64,000 nucleotides of DNA from contig CM049314.1 of assembly GCA_026874595.1 (NCBI GenBank), positions 15,494,729 to 15,558,728 on the forward strand, written 5' to 3'. The DNA comes from Sipunculus nudus. Lineage: Eukaryota > Annelida > Sipuncula > Golfingiida > Sipunculidae. The position numbers and the translations under genes are program-made. Of the stretch, positions 12,601 through 24,919 are shown piece by piece; position 1 is the first letter of the stretch; the number at the start of each line of letters is the position of its first letter. The notes under the pieces were generated by a model. It was given only the letters and a program-made list of their open reading frames with translations, ran no database searches and was not told where the DNA came from.

Positions 12601-15600
12601 GACCTCTTCGTATTATTTAAATTAACATGAACGTGGAGATTGACAGGAACGGTTGGCCGGTTGACCGCTGAACTTTTCGTATTATTTAAATTAACATGAA
12701 CATGGAGATTAACAGGAACGGTGGGCCGGTTGACCTCTGACCTCTTCGTATTATTTAAATTAACATGAACGTGGAGATTGACAGGAATGGTTGGCCAGTT
12801 GACCGCTGACCTCTTCGTATTATTTATATAAACATGAACATGGAGATTGGTAGGAAAGATGGGCCAGTTGACCTCTGACCTCTTCGTATTATTTAAATTA
12901 ACATGAACGTGGAGATTGACAGGAACGGTGGACCAGTTAAGCGCTGGTCTCTTCGTATTATTTAAATTAACATGAACGTGGAGATTGACAGGAACGGTGG
13001 GCCAGTTAAGCGCTGACCTCTTCGTATTATTTAAATTAACATGAACGTGGAGATTGACAGGAACGATGGGCCAGTTGACCTCTGACCTCTTCGTATTATT
13101 TAAATTAACATGAACGTGGAGATTGACAGGAACGGTGGGCCAGTTGACCGCTGACCTCTTCGAATTATTTAAATTAACATGAACGTGGAGATTGACAGAA
13201 AAGGTTGGCCGGTTGACCGCTGACCTCTTCGTATTATTTAAATTAACATGAACGTGGAGATTGACAGGAACGGTTGGCCGGTTGACCTCTGACCTCTTCG
13301 TATTATTTAAATTAACATGAACGTGGAGATTGACAGGAACGGTTGGCCAGTTGACCGCTGACCTCTTCGTATTATTTATATAAACATGAACATGGAGATT
13401 GGTAAGAAAGGTGGGCCAGTTGACCTCTGACCTCTTCGTATTATTTAAATTAACATGAACGTGGAGATTGACAGGAACGGTGGGCCAGTTGACCGCTGAC
13501 CTCTTCGTATTATTTAAATTAACATGAACGTGGAGATTGACAGGAACGGAGGGCCAGTTGACCGCTGACCTCTTCGTATTATTTAAATTAACATGAACGT
13601 GGAGATTGACAGGAACGGTTGGCCGGTTGACCTCTGACCTCTTAGTATTATTTAAATTAACATGAACGTGGAGATTGACAGGAACGGTGGGCCAATTGAC
13701 CCTGACCTCATCGTATTATTTAAATTAACATGAACGTGGAGATTGGCAGGAACGGTGGGCCAGTTGACCTTTGACCTCTTCGTATTATTTATATAAATAT
13801 AAACGTGGAGATTTGCAGGAACAGAGGGCCAGTTGACCCTTTGACCTCTTCATATTATTTATATTAACATAAACGTGGAGATTGCCAGGAACGGTGGGCC
13901 CGTTGACCTTTGACCTCTTCGTATTATTTATATAAATATAAACGTGGAGATTTGCAGGAACAGAGGGCCAGTTGACCTCTGACCTCTTCATATTATTTAT
14001 ACTAAGATAAACGTGGAGATTGCCAGGAACGGTGGGCCAGTTGACCTGTGACCTCTTCGTATTATTTAAATTAACATGAACGTGGAGATTGACAGGAACG
14101 GTGGGCCAGTTGACCGCTGACCTCTTCGTTTTATTTAAATTAACATGAACGTGGAGATTGACAGGAACGGAGGGCCAGTTGACCGCTGACCTCTTCGTAT
14201 TATTTAAATTAACATGAACGTGGAGATTGACAGGAACGGTTGGCCGGTTGACCTCTGACCTCTTATTATTATTTAAATTAACATGAACGTGGAGATTGGC
14301 AGGAACGGTGGGCCAATTGACCCTGACCTCATCGTATTATTTAAATTAACATGAACGTGGAGATTGGCAGGAACGGTGGGCCAGTTGACCTTTGACCTCT
14401 TCGTATTATTTATATAAATATAAACGTGGAGATTTGCAGGAACAAAGGGCCAGTTGACCTCTGACCTCTTCATATTATTTATACTAAGATAAACGTGGAG
14501 ATTGCCAGGAACGGTGGGCCAGTTGACCTGTGACCTCCTCGTATTATTTATATAAACATAAACGTGGAGATTGGCAGGAACAGAGGGCAGGTTGACCTCT
14601 GACCTATTCATATTAGTTATATTAACATAAACGTGGTGATTGGCAGGAACAGAGTGCCAGTTGACCTCTGACCTCTTCGTATTATTTAAATTAACATGTA
14701 CGTTGAGATTGGCAGGAACGGTGGGCCAGTTGACCTTTGACCTCTTCGAATTATTTAAATTAACATGAACGTGGAGATTGACAGAAACGGTTGGCCGGTT
14801 GACCGCTGACCTTTTCGTATTATTTAAATTAACATGAACGTTGAGATTGACAGGAACGGTTGGCCGGTTGACCTCTGACCTCTTCGTATTATTTAAATTA
14901 ACATGAACGTGGAGATTGACAGGAACGGTTGGCCAGTTGACCGCTGACCTCTTCGTATTATTTATATAAACATGAACATGGAGATTGGTAGGAAAGGTGG
15001 GCCAGTTGACCTCTGACCTCTTCGTATTATTTAAATTAACATGAACGTGGAGATTGACAGGAACGGTGGGCCAGTTGACCGCTGACCTCTTCGTATTATT
15101 TAAATTAACATGAACGTGGAGATGGACAGGAACGGAGGGCCAGTTGACCGCTGACCTCTTCGTATTATTTAAATTAACATGAACGTGGAGATTGACAGGA
15201 ACGGTTGGCCGGTTGACCTCTGACCTCTTAGAATTATTTAAATTAACATGAACGTGGAGATTGGCAGGAACGGTGGGCCAATTGACCCTGACCTCATCGT
15301 ATTATTTAAATTAACATGAACGTGGAGATTGGCAGGAACGGTGGGCCAGTTGACCTTTGACCTCATCGTATTATTTATATAAATATAAACGTGGAGATTT
15401 GCAGGAACAGAGGGCCAGTTGACCTCTGACCTCTTCATATTATTTATACTAAGATAAACGTGGAGATTGCCAGGAACGGTGGGCCAGTTGACCTGTGACC
15501 TCTTCGTATTATTTATATAAACATAAACGTGGAGATTGGCAGGAACAGAGGGCAGGTTGACCTCTGACCTATTCATATTAGTTATATTAACATAAACGTG

Positions 15601-15838
15601 GTGATTGGCAGGAACAGAGTGCCAGTTGACCTCTGACCTCTTCATATTATTTATGTAAACATAAATGTGGAGATTGGCAGGAGCAGAGGGCCAGTTGACC
15701 TCTGACCTCTTCATATTATTTATATTAACATAAACGTGGAGATTGCCACGAATGGTGGGCCAGTTGACCTGTGACCTCTTCATGTTATTAATATAAACAT
15801 CAACGTGGAGTTTGGCAGGAACGATAGGCCAGTTGCCT
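9630..15838. repeat. 69-bp satellite array, about 90 units
   Basis: The anchor GGAGATT recurs every 69 bp from 9669 to 15807, giving about 90 units. A typical plus-strand unit contains CGTATTATTTAAATTAACAT, GAACGTGGAGATTGACAGG, AACGGTGGGCCAGTTGACC and (T/G)CTGACCTCTT. Rare single-base indels break the phase: -1 near 10045, 11904, 13698, 14319 and 15284, and +1 near 12391 and 13841. Sub-families differ by position: TTAAGCGCTGACC types dominate 9820-10260, GACAGG types the middle, and CATAAACG/CAGAGGGCC types the right part. Four copies of a marked variant show higher-order duplication inside the array. One minus-strand frame is open through most units, because 69 is 23 codons. Confidence 0.98.
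15238..15783 (-). other. Longest ATG-initiated open frame in the satellite (23-residue repeats)
   Basis: A 181-codon frame made of nearly eight 23-residue units (pattern RSEVNWPSVPANLHVY then VYINN). It ends just after the -1 variant unit near 15284, where the frame shifts into a different C-terminus. The same end appears in the frames at 11858-12196 and 14273-14611, because those blocks are copies of each other. No signal peptide, promoter or intron signal is evident. I regard it as a consequence of a stop-free 69-bp unit, not as a demonstrated gene, but transcription cannot be excluded. Confidence 0.4.
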
Positions 15839-17572
15839 GGACAGCCATGGCACTAGTTATTATTATGATTCGTCAATTACAGGGGTACCTGCTTAAGACG
15901 TGTTCCTTACTATTTGTGGGAGAAATTATTGCATAGGAAGAAAAATGTGTGTGTATGTGTGTGTTTGGAGAGAGTCTAATGTCCGAAAAAAAACGTAAAA
16001 AAATAATAGTTTTAACAAATTAACCTATCCCAGAAGATTAAGTAAATTAAACTGAAATTAATTCTAATAACAATCCGAGCGCCTGTGCTCCATATCACGA
16101 AAATGTGGACATATAGATTTAATAACAACTATTAACGATCCAATATTGAAAAATTTATAGGAATGTTAAAATGTTACATCATTATTTCAAATATAGTTAG
16201 GTCTATAAAAATGTAAGATTGCAAATATGAATTGTTTGGTCCTTTCTATGCACCATAAATAAATTTAAAATGGTAAGGGTAAACATGATTTTGTCTGTAA
16301 ATTCCATCATGTTAGGTAAAAAAAAAAATATCGGACTTTGTTTCCAAAATACTCAGATCTGAAGCAGGGAGGCCCAAAGCTAAACAAATGAGACTCGAAA
16401 ATGGGACTCGAATGGCACTAGCGTGGACATGGACAATGTCCACTAGGCTTCAACCCCCCATGTGTTTTAAAGGGGGGGGGGGGGGGGCAGGGTTCTGAGA
16501 TGATAATTTTCTTGCTAATATAACAGAGATAAGGAGGGCATAAATGATAAATATAAAGTATAATTTTTTTATCGGTGGACTTGATATCATTCACACACAC
16601 GCAATAGAGCTAATACGGCCTACTTCCTGATATTATGAAGCCTCTTTTGAGTAGTTACACATCTATGGGTATGCAGTATCACAGAGAGTGTGTCTGTTAT
16701 GACCTACATGCTGAATACATTTATTTTGTAGTGTTAGGCCAAAAAAAATATGGTTTGGTTCTCAGGCACTTTCTTTCATAAATCAATTCGAACGGGGTTT
16801 TTTTCTATTTTTATTTTGATAAGGGATAAGCATGATAAAAACGGATTTATTTTGCTAGACAAGTAAAAACACTACATAACAATGGAAATGTTATCAACAT
16901 TGTATGATTTTTATCTTCTTGAAAGAAACGTTCTAGCTGCCGGAGATCAAAATTGGTAAGTTTCTTTCGAAAATCCAAAAAAAATTTGATGCGGGGGTTT
17001 GATATTGACGCGGGCGGTGATTGAGAACCACAACTTTTAATTATTTATTTTTTTAGGTCTTACTGATCCCGCGTGTCAGGTATGCCAGATCAGCAAAAAG
17101 ATAAGTCATATAAACCAATATGATCAGTCGCGACAGGTCTATCTCTCGCGTACATACACACACGCACACCAACTCTCCGTCGCACGCACACAGTATCACC
17201 ACATTTCAGGAAGGAAGCCATTCTCACCTGTCTGGGTGTTAGAATTCATCTAAACGATACATGGTTTTAACGCGAAGTCTGGCACTAGTCTCTTGACTAT
17301 GTTGCAAGTTGTCTTATTTCGATTGACAAACTTATATTATTAGAATTATTCCTGGATATTGTAATATAATAATTCTTGGATATAGATCCATTGCAATTTC
17401 CTTTCCAACAGACAGCTTTATTTATATCTGCAACATTCTGTCAATCAGTGTAGTTTTGCATTGGCTTTATATAGGACATGTGTTGCCTGTAGGCAGGCCG
17501 CCGGGGGGGGGGGGGGGGAGGGGCAGGTCGACCAGCATTTTCCTATATACAGCAGAATAATATGTTTTAAAA
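15839..17572. other. No gene seen; poly-G runs and small CA/TG tracts
   Basis: Unique-looking AT-rich DNA with poly-G runs at 16472-16487 and 17503-17518, a short TG tract near 15945-15964 and a CACACG-rich tract near 17154-17195. Open frames are under 75 codons and carry no motif I recognise. Confidence 0.5.
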
Positions 17573-17945
17573 TGTAGAAGTCTCATTTAGATTTTATATT
17601 AGCTTATATAAAGTTTAGTTGCAAGAGCCACGGAGTGCCAAGTTCAGCCAGGTTTTTGTACGGGGAGTGGTCTAAAGGGTCCGAGCCCGTAAGGAGTTTT
17701 CTATATATGGAACACCAGAAGATACTTAAAATGAGGAAATCTTTTTGATTTCTTGGATATATAGCTTTCATCAGGAGGGCTCAAAGGGGCCTGGCTCGAG
17801 CTTAGAGTCTCCCATAGGGCCAAGTTCAATGCTTATTAATTGCGAAAGTTTTTCTTGGGTGTCACAAGAAAATAGATGTTTAATCGGAAGTTATATAAGG
17901 GACTATGCGGGCTCTGGCCAAGGTGTTTCCAAGAACAAGCTTGAC
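17573..17945 (+). repeat. Dispersed ~400-bp repeat, copy 2
   Basis: Second copy of the family at 3391-3815, in the same orientation. It ends near the shared GGCCAAGxxGTTTCCxAG landmark. A further TTTAAAATGCAGAAATTTC at about 17981 resembles the start of the unit again, so the family may be partly tandem here. Confidence 0.6.
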
Positions 17946-18991
17946 GATGAATTCTTATTTATCTAAAGAGCCGACTAAGATGCTTTAAAATGCAGAAATT
18001 TCGGTGTGAAGGCCGGCAAAACTTATGGAAAATAAATTAGGTGCAATTAACGCACATCCATATCAGAATTCAATAAAACAGTAATATTTATTTGCTCGAC
18101 CTGGCTGGGGCGGCACGTTGTGATCCTTCGAACTATTGTTACAGACTTGTATGTTCCTATGAATATTTGTTTTATTCTTACAAGTTTCTGTTGTTGTTGT
18201 GAAACTAAAATGACCACTGAAACAAGAAACTTTTCTGCATAACGTAATGCATTATTTTCTATTATTAACATACGTACTTTCAGAGCTATTTTAATTCGAT
18301 AAATGCTATGTGACAAGGTAACATTTAATTCCAATATAATATTTATGCCAAGCAAAAACTTCAAGCCACTGGGCCATAAAGTTCCAAAATATAGTCATGA
18401 AGTAGAATGCAGTCTTGATATAATACAGATTAAAAGGTAGCATGATCTTCCGAGCACGACAGGTATATTACACCGACGGACAAGTTGTTTAGTTACTTGG
18501 ACCTGACAACTGCTCTAATTTAACAAACGAATATGTACTAAATGGTGCAAATGATATTGGCAGCTTTTCCAGGAAAATTAAGTTTACAACGTGAAAGACC
18601 TTTCCAGTCACCTTTCATTACCCACAACAAAGATAAACAAAGATGAAACCTTATTGAAAGAAATTAAAACAATTAAATGCGTAAACAATACAAAGAAACG
18701 TTTTGAAGAGAAATCCGAAATCTTAGGGAATCGGATGAAACTCATTTTAAGTTGGGGATAATCTGAAATAGATTTAGTCGTACACCTAGTTACCTAACCC
18801 CTATTTTAAGTTAGCGGGGGTATTCTGAAGCGAGAGTTTTTCTGAAATAGCCAAAATCGTGCCTAGTTATTTTCATCAAAGCCTCTGTATCAAAATTGTG
18901 CATGCATGTTTGATATGCACGAGACCAAGAATAATCAAAAAACATCAAAGGCCGAAATTACGTCGCATTGAGCATTGGGTATGCCTTTAAA
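17946..18991. other. No gene seen
   Basis: AT-rich sequence with no recognised coding region. The 105-codon minus-strand open frame (18047-18364) has no recognisable motif and I do not call it. Confidence 0.45.
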
Positions 18992-21900
18992 CCAGGCTAC
19001 TATTTTTAGCGAACCTGTGAGCTTATGCGATGGTGTGGCGTCGTCCGGCGTCCGTCGTCTGTACATTAACCTATACTATCTTAAAAACATCAAGAGTTAG
19101 TATCATGAAATTTTGTGAAAAAATTAGTCATCTAAAAAACTCTATCGGATTTTGCTTATTTTTTGGCTAATTGCATTTTCTTAGATTTTATAGGGAAAAA
19201 GCTTAAAAAGCTTTAAAAATCTTCTTCTCCGAAACTGCTCAGCCAAATTGTCCAATATAATTTACAGAAATGATTCCTGGAACAATCCCTCTTAAATTTG
19301 TTCAAATGGTTTAAGTTCGGTGATTTTTGGCCAAGTTACAGGATTTGGAACTTAGTCATCTGTCAAAAAAAGCATACTGAAATTACAATCTCAGAAATGG
19401 CTTGAGCTATCATCACCAAATTTTATGCCCATGTTGGTCACATGAGTCATATCTGAAATTGAGGTATTGGTGGTGCCAACTGCATCGGCCTTCTTTGTAC
19501 AGGGGTAATCAGTGCCCGTATCATACTGACTGCTACAAAAAATTCTTCTCTGAAACCATATGGCCAAATTGTTTAATATCGCACAGAAATGATCCTAGGG
19601 TGGTGCTTTCTGAAGTTTGTTCAAATGGTCTCAGTTCAGTGACTTTTGGCTGAGTTATGGTAAGCTGAATTTAGTCATATGCCATAACAGCCCATTTTAG
19701 CTCAGTGGCTACAAAGAACTTCTTCTCAAAAACCACTGGGCCAAATTCTTAAATCTCACACATTAATTATCCTTAGATGTTGATAATTCACGTTTGTTCA
19801 AATGGTTTTTGTTCAGTGATTTTTGGCTGAGTTATGGGAAGCTTAACTTAGCCATTTCGGTGTATTTTCCCATATGAGTTATAAACCTGCAAAACGTTTT
19901 TTTGACTGATACAACTGAGGCCAATTTGTTTAATATTTTACAGGAATAATCCCCTGAATAATTCTTATAATAATTGTCTTTTATGGTTCAAAAGAATGAA
20001 TGTTGGATGAATTATAAAGGTTGAATTGAATCATTTTACCATATATGTTAGCTGTGTGAAGCAGATACATCTAGCCTGGCACCAGTTTATCAGCATTCGT
20101 TACATCGTGCCTCTAAACATTTAGATTTCAGGTTATCTATGGTTAATATTGACAAGAATGTTTTTAAAAGCTTTTAAAAAATGTAGATTAATGATTTTAG
20201 ATATTCCTCATGCCAGGCAATGTTTTTACAATCACAGGTTTACACCTCTCTGTGGGTATATAAAGACGGCAGTACATGGATTATAAATAATTGGTATCCA
20301 TACTCAACTTTATTCAAGATTTGCCATCAGGGTGATGTATCTGTATTATAATTTTGCATTCAATATGCATCTGTAGTAATTTTTAGAGAACCTGTGAGCT
20401 AATGCGATGGTTTGGCATCGTCTGTCGCCTGTACGTTAACCAAAACTATTTCGAAAACAACTGGAGCTAGTATCATGAAATTTAATGAAAAAAATTAGCC
20501 ATCTGAAAAACTCTGCATTTTCTTAGATTTTATAGAGAAAAAGCTAAAAAAAACCTTTAAAAATCTTCTCCTCCGAAACAGTCAAGCCAAATTGTTCAAT
20601 ATTTCACAGAAATAATCTTTTATATCATCTCTCTCAAGTTTGTTCGTATGGTTCAAGTTCGGTGAATTTTGGCGAGTTACAGGAATTTAAACTTAGCTAA
20701 CTGTCCAAAAAAGCATACTTAAATGACAATCTTAGAAATGGCCGGAGCTATCATCACCAAATTTTATGCCAGTGTTGGTCACATGAGTCATATATAAAAT
20801 TCAGGTATTGGTGGCGCCACCTGCATTAACCTTTTTTTGAACAGGGGTCATTGGTCATCAATACATTAACCCATAATTTCTCAGGAATAGCAGGAGCTAC
20901 CATTCCTAGATTTTTACGCAATAATCTGTCACATATCAAATGTTGTGGGATTTAGCTTATTTTTTGCTATCTGCATTTACTTAGATTTTATAGGGGAAAA
21001 GCTGAAAAACCTTTAAAAGTCCTCTCCTTGTAAACGGTCCAGCCAAATTGTTCAATATTTTACAAAAATGATCCCAGAGGCAAGCCCTCTCAAGTTTGTT
21101 CAAATGGTTTGCATTTGATGAATTTTAGTCATTTGGCCAATTAAGCTTACTGACATAGTAATCTCAGAAATGACAGAATCTAGCATTACCAAGTATTGTG
21201 CAAACGTTGGTCTCATGGCTCATATTTGAACTTGCAAATTTTGTGGTGCCACTTACATTGACCTGTTTTTTATGGGCAAAATCCTCATAATTTTAGCCTC
21301 TTTCAGATTAAAATGTTTATGACGAAACTGTCAAGTTGAATCGTTCAATTTTTCAAAAGAATTATCCTAGGACATGGTTCTTTCAATCATATTAGAAAAG
21401 CTTAAGTTTGTCTTATGGCCATTATTATGACTATATCAAACTGAGGACTGCAAAACTGTTCTTCTACAAAATTATTGTTTCAATTATAACTTCTGTAACA
21501 TGGCACAAAAAATTATCCTTAGGTGGCCTTTGTTCAAGTTTACTTGAATGATTTTTGGCAGAATTATTGGACCATTAACAATGAAAGATCTGCATCTTTT
21601 GTTTAGATATTTTGATAAAAAGTTTATGAATATGTCAGCTTGAAAAAAAAAGCATTTTAGCCAAAGTCTTTCAGTATGTATAAACAGATTTACCAACAGG
21701 CCAAGATTGTGTTTGTATCTTTAAATAGGTTGAGAAACTGCCAACTGTTTCAAATTTAGCAACAGATCAAGAGTTCATTCAGTGCAGCCAGATATAGGTC
21801 AAGAGTTCAGTCAGTGCAGCCAGATATAGGTCAAGAGTTCAGTCAGTGCAGCCAAGCACAAGGCATGTGATCACCTCATGGGTAACATGTGAACACCTCA

Positions 21901-22420
21901 TGGCCACCATGTGATCACCTCATGGGTGTCATGCCCCTCAGGGCTGCATGTGGACTACCAACTGTGTCAGATTATGCAACAGGTCAAGAGTTCACTGAGT
22001 GCAGCCAGGTACTGGTCGAAAGTTTACTCAGTCTAGCCAGTTGCAGGTCATGAGTTCACTTAGTGCAGTAGCCTGAGCCAGCTAGCTGTATGACACAGTT
22101 CACTCGGGGCAACTGCCTTTCTCACCTAAGCCTGGTCAGCCCCATGCATCAGACTCAAGGTAAGTTTGATGTATTGGCCTGATATTTTGACCTGTCTATG
22201 TGTCTTTGATGGCTTTCTCGTTCACAAGACAGGTGTCGCCACCTACAATGACTTTTGCACAGGGTATGTGCCTGCTTATTTCTACAGAGGAATTTGATAT
22301 ATCAGCCTGAAATTGGGTATATGTATATATCTCTCGTAGCTTCGTTGTATACAAGACTTGTGGTGCCAGCTACAATCATTTTTGTGTTGTGTGCATCCAT
22401 GCCAGAATTTCAGCAGTGAT
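18992..22420 (+). repeat. Degenerate repeat province with two long direct copies
   Basis: Two long related segments start at 18992 and 20379, each with (G/A)GAACCTGTGAGCT(T/A)ATGCG followed by GGCxTCGTC. Both contain, in order, ATCATGAAATTT, TTTTCTTAGATTTTATAG, a TCTCCGAAAC block, CCAAATTGTxCAATAT, TTTGTTCAAATGG-like words and ATCACCAAATTTTATGCC. Within each copy, ~170-320-bp sub-units repeat the CCAAATTGT ... TTTGTTCAAATGGTTT words. A word of type GGTGGYGCCAMCTRCA recurs at 19469, 20810, 21243, 22232 and 22361. The sequence is non-coding and looks like an old, diverged repeat family. Confidence 0.75.
21764..22070 (+). repeat. Interleaved 32-bp and 22-bp minisatellites
   Basis: The 32-bp unit (TCAAGAGTTCAGTCAGTGCA plus GCCAGATATAGG) starts at 21767, 21799 and 21831. 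After a gap it resumes at 21984, 22016 and 22048 with the same exact period. The gap contains a different 22-bp unit, CATGTGATCACCTCATGG plus four bases, at 21864, 21886 and 21908. The first array therefore appears split by the second. Confidence 0.9.
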
Positions 22421-23099
22421 GTTTGTGTAATTGTTTCTTATTCAAAATGTTTAGTACTTGCATTGTTCATATAAGAAGTAATGGTCCAGCATTGAAGCAT
22501 TATACCTGGTGTATTTCCCAATGCACAGGTTCGCACTAGGCCTATAGGCCTTGTTTAAATTTTTATACTGAGCCTTTTTGCAGGGTGGTCTCTTTGATGT
22601 CGCGTTTTTATTGCTAATGTGTTTTATAATCTGACGGTTATAGACATCATGTGACAGAGTTTATTTGGGTACGACTTAATAAAAATGCTAAGGACAAATT
22701 CAGATGATGTTAAGCAATAGAAAAGCATTTTTTGCCTCGGTAAAATGCTTGATAGGGATGCCGTCTGAATCCATTCTGATTGAAGTTATATGCAGAGATA
22801 ATTGATTCCCAGTTCATCGCCAGTTTAAGTCATGCGGGAGAAAAAGCAATATTACGAACAAGGTTGCGTATCTGCAAAGTCTCAGGTCTGTAAAGATGAG
22901 CAGCGTTTTCAGAGTGAACTACTTTTCAAAGTAAGTAAGAGTTTATTCAAGAATAGAGGCCTCAGGCCCAAAGTTCCAACTGTAAACATTCAATATGCCA
23001 TAACATTAACAAACGAATACTAACAAACTAGTACATTCAAAGTCATATAAAATACAAATAAGGATTTGTGATACTGTAAGATAGAAAAGAACATTCCTT
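22421..23099. other. No gene seen
   Basis: Unique-looking sequence between the repeat province and the LINE remnant. There is a 63-codon open frame at 22832-23023 without recognisable motifs. Its end runs toward the LINE 3' region and may include the element's 3' untranslated tail. Confidence 0.4.
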
Positions 23100-24252
23100 A
23101 GAGAGAATAAAAAAAATCATAATTCCAAATTCTCCAATTTGTCACAAAGTGGTGCTATAAATATCAATTATCTAATATTTGTTGTCTTTTTATAAATCCA
23201 TAGTTAACAAAGGCTGCTAAATTTGAAATTTCTAACAGATTTTCCAAATTGAAAATTATTTGAAAATTGTATTCATCAGGCTGTAGCATATCATTTCTTA
23301 AATATTTCACACGTAGGTCATTATACAAAGGGCATTCTAACATAACATGACATTCATCTTCATAATTTCTATGATATTATAAACAAGATTGTAACAGTAT
23401 TTGCATATTCTTTCTTCTCTATCGATTCCTTTATGTCGACCTGATTCTACTGCTAATTTATGATTGCTACATCTCAATTTGGAGAGTGCCTTGTAATATT
23501 TTTATAAGGTACACATAATAAATACTTTTCTACTGTTAACAATGATTTGAAAATTCCATAAAAATACAATTTATTACTGGAGTTAATATCATTATGCCGA
23601 TCTTGTACTGCCATGTCTTTTACTCGTTGCTTAAACTGTTCAATAAAAATGTTTATATCTCCCACATATTCTATCATCCACACATAACAAAATCCTGCCT
23701 GAAATAGTAATGTTCTAATACAGGTGGCCCAATTAATTTTTCCATTGTTGTCCATCTTCCTTAAATACAAATATAACTGCTTTGGGTAACTATTGTCTTC
23801 CATGTGAATAATTTTAAACCAGTATTTTATACAACGAACCACATATGTAACAAAATGTGGAAATCTGCCACAATCACCTAAGGCCACTGCATTTGAGTAT
23901 TATCACCTACACCAAGAAAATACTTACAAAACTTATACTGTACTCTCTGTAGTGTTTCAATTTTAGAATGACCCCAGATCTCACATCCATACATCAAAAT
24001 TGGTGCGACCATGCTGTCAAACAAATTAAAAAGGTGTTTCACAGATACTTTCTTATACCTTATATTAAAATCACTCCAAAATTAACTATATCATCATCAT
24101 ATATCAAGATCATAATATTAGGTAGCTCTTCATTTATGAAAATTCCTTTACAATCAGAGTTGCACAAAGTATTAAAATATTCATCAATAAATATAAAAAA
24201 AAGTAGAGGACTTACCATACAGCCCAAACAGCAAAGAAGGGAGAAAAATTGA
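23100..24252 (-). pseudogene. LINE remnant: reverse transcriptase and C-terminal region
   Basis: Read on the minus strand, 24252-24061 encodes the RT fingers/palm pattern G-C-M-V-S-P-L-L, then Y-D-D-D-I-V-N-F-G at the catalytic box (24090-24101), where Y-x-D-D is usual. About 100 residues normally present after this box are missing. The match resumes at 24050-23968 with L-F-D-S-M-V-A-P-I-L-M-Y-G-C-E-I-W-G. It continues in another frame at 23887-23474 with C-I-K-Y-W and G-F-C-Y-V-W, a C-terminal segment I recognise from bivalve LINE proteins. Further decayed homologous sequence reaches about 23100, including a C-K-Y-C zinc-knuckle-like pair. The element is 5'-truncated at a poly-G run, frameshifted and internally deleted. 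It once copied LINE RNA by target-primed reverse transcription. The clade is not assigned. Confidence 0.8.
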
Positions 24253-24919
24253 AATCGATTGTTTTGTTCCGGGGGGGAGGGGGGCGTAAGTATTTTTTAC
24301 CCAGATATGAATATAGATATACTATGAATACAGATATACTCATCAACCTCAAAAACTTGCCCGTCCTTCATGGAGAGCCTTAATAATCGTGTCTGTACAC
24401 ATTTATACCCTGATTACAACAATACTCGATGATGCTATGTAAATGGGTCTTATTTTCCATCCGGTCTGTTCTCGTTATCAATTAAGTAATGTAAAAATGA
24501 AGAGTTAATATATAATATATTTATTATTATTATTATTATTATTATTCTAGATGCTAACTTAAAGTTCCATTCTGGGGATATAAGAGGAAGCTTGTAAGGT
24601 TCTCCGCTGTAGAACCATCTAGTTTGAGCTCACTCTGGGTTTCACCGGAACCTATGCTAGCTGATGTATCCTCTTTGAGGAGTTCTCATGAAAGTTTTCT
24701 TACAGGTTTTACTGTGATTCAGTTATATTATCCTTCCGACTGGTTGGATTTTTTAATAAAGATTATTACACATCCAACCATACATACATACACACAAACA
24801 TACATGAGTACATACATATACATACATTATACATACTTTCAAAAAGATACATGTATACATACATACTGTTACAGAGTACACACTTATACATATGCAGGTT
24901 TAGACGTATACTGATGTCC
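24253..24919. other. No gene; ATT and TACA microsatellites
   Basis: Contains a G-rich run at about 24270-24285, an (ATT)n tract at 24519-24546 and an imperfect (TACA)n tract at about 24776-24890. Nothing else was recognised. Confidence 0.7.

Noticed and set aside
9630-15838. CRISPR array
   Set aside because: Units are contiguous with no unique spacers between conserved repeats, and there are no cas genes. It is a tandem satellite in an animal genome.
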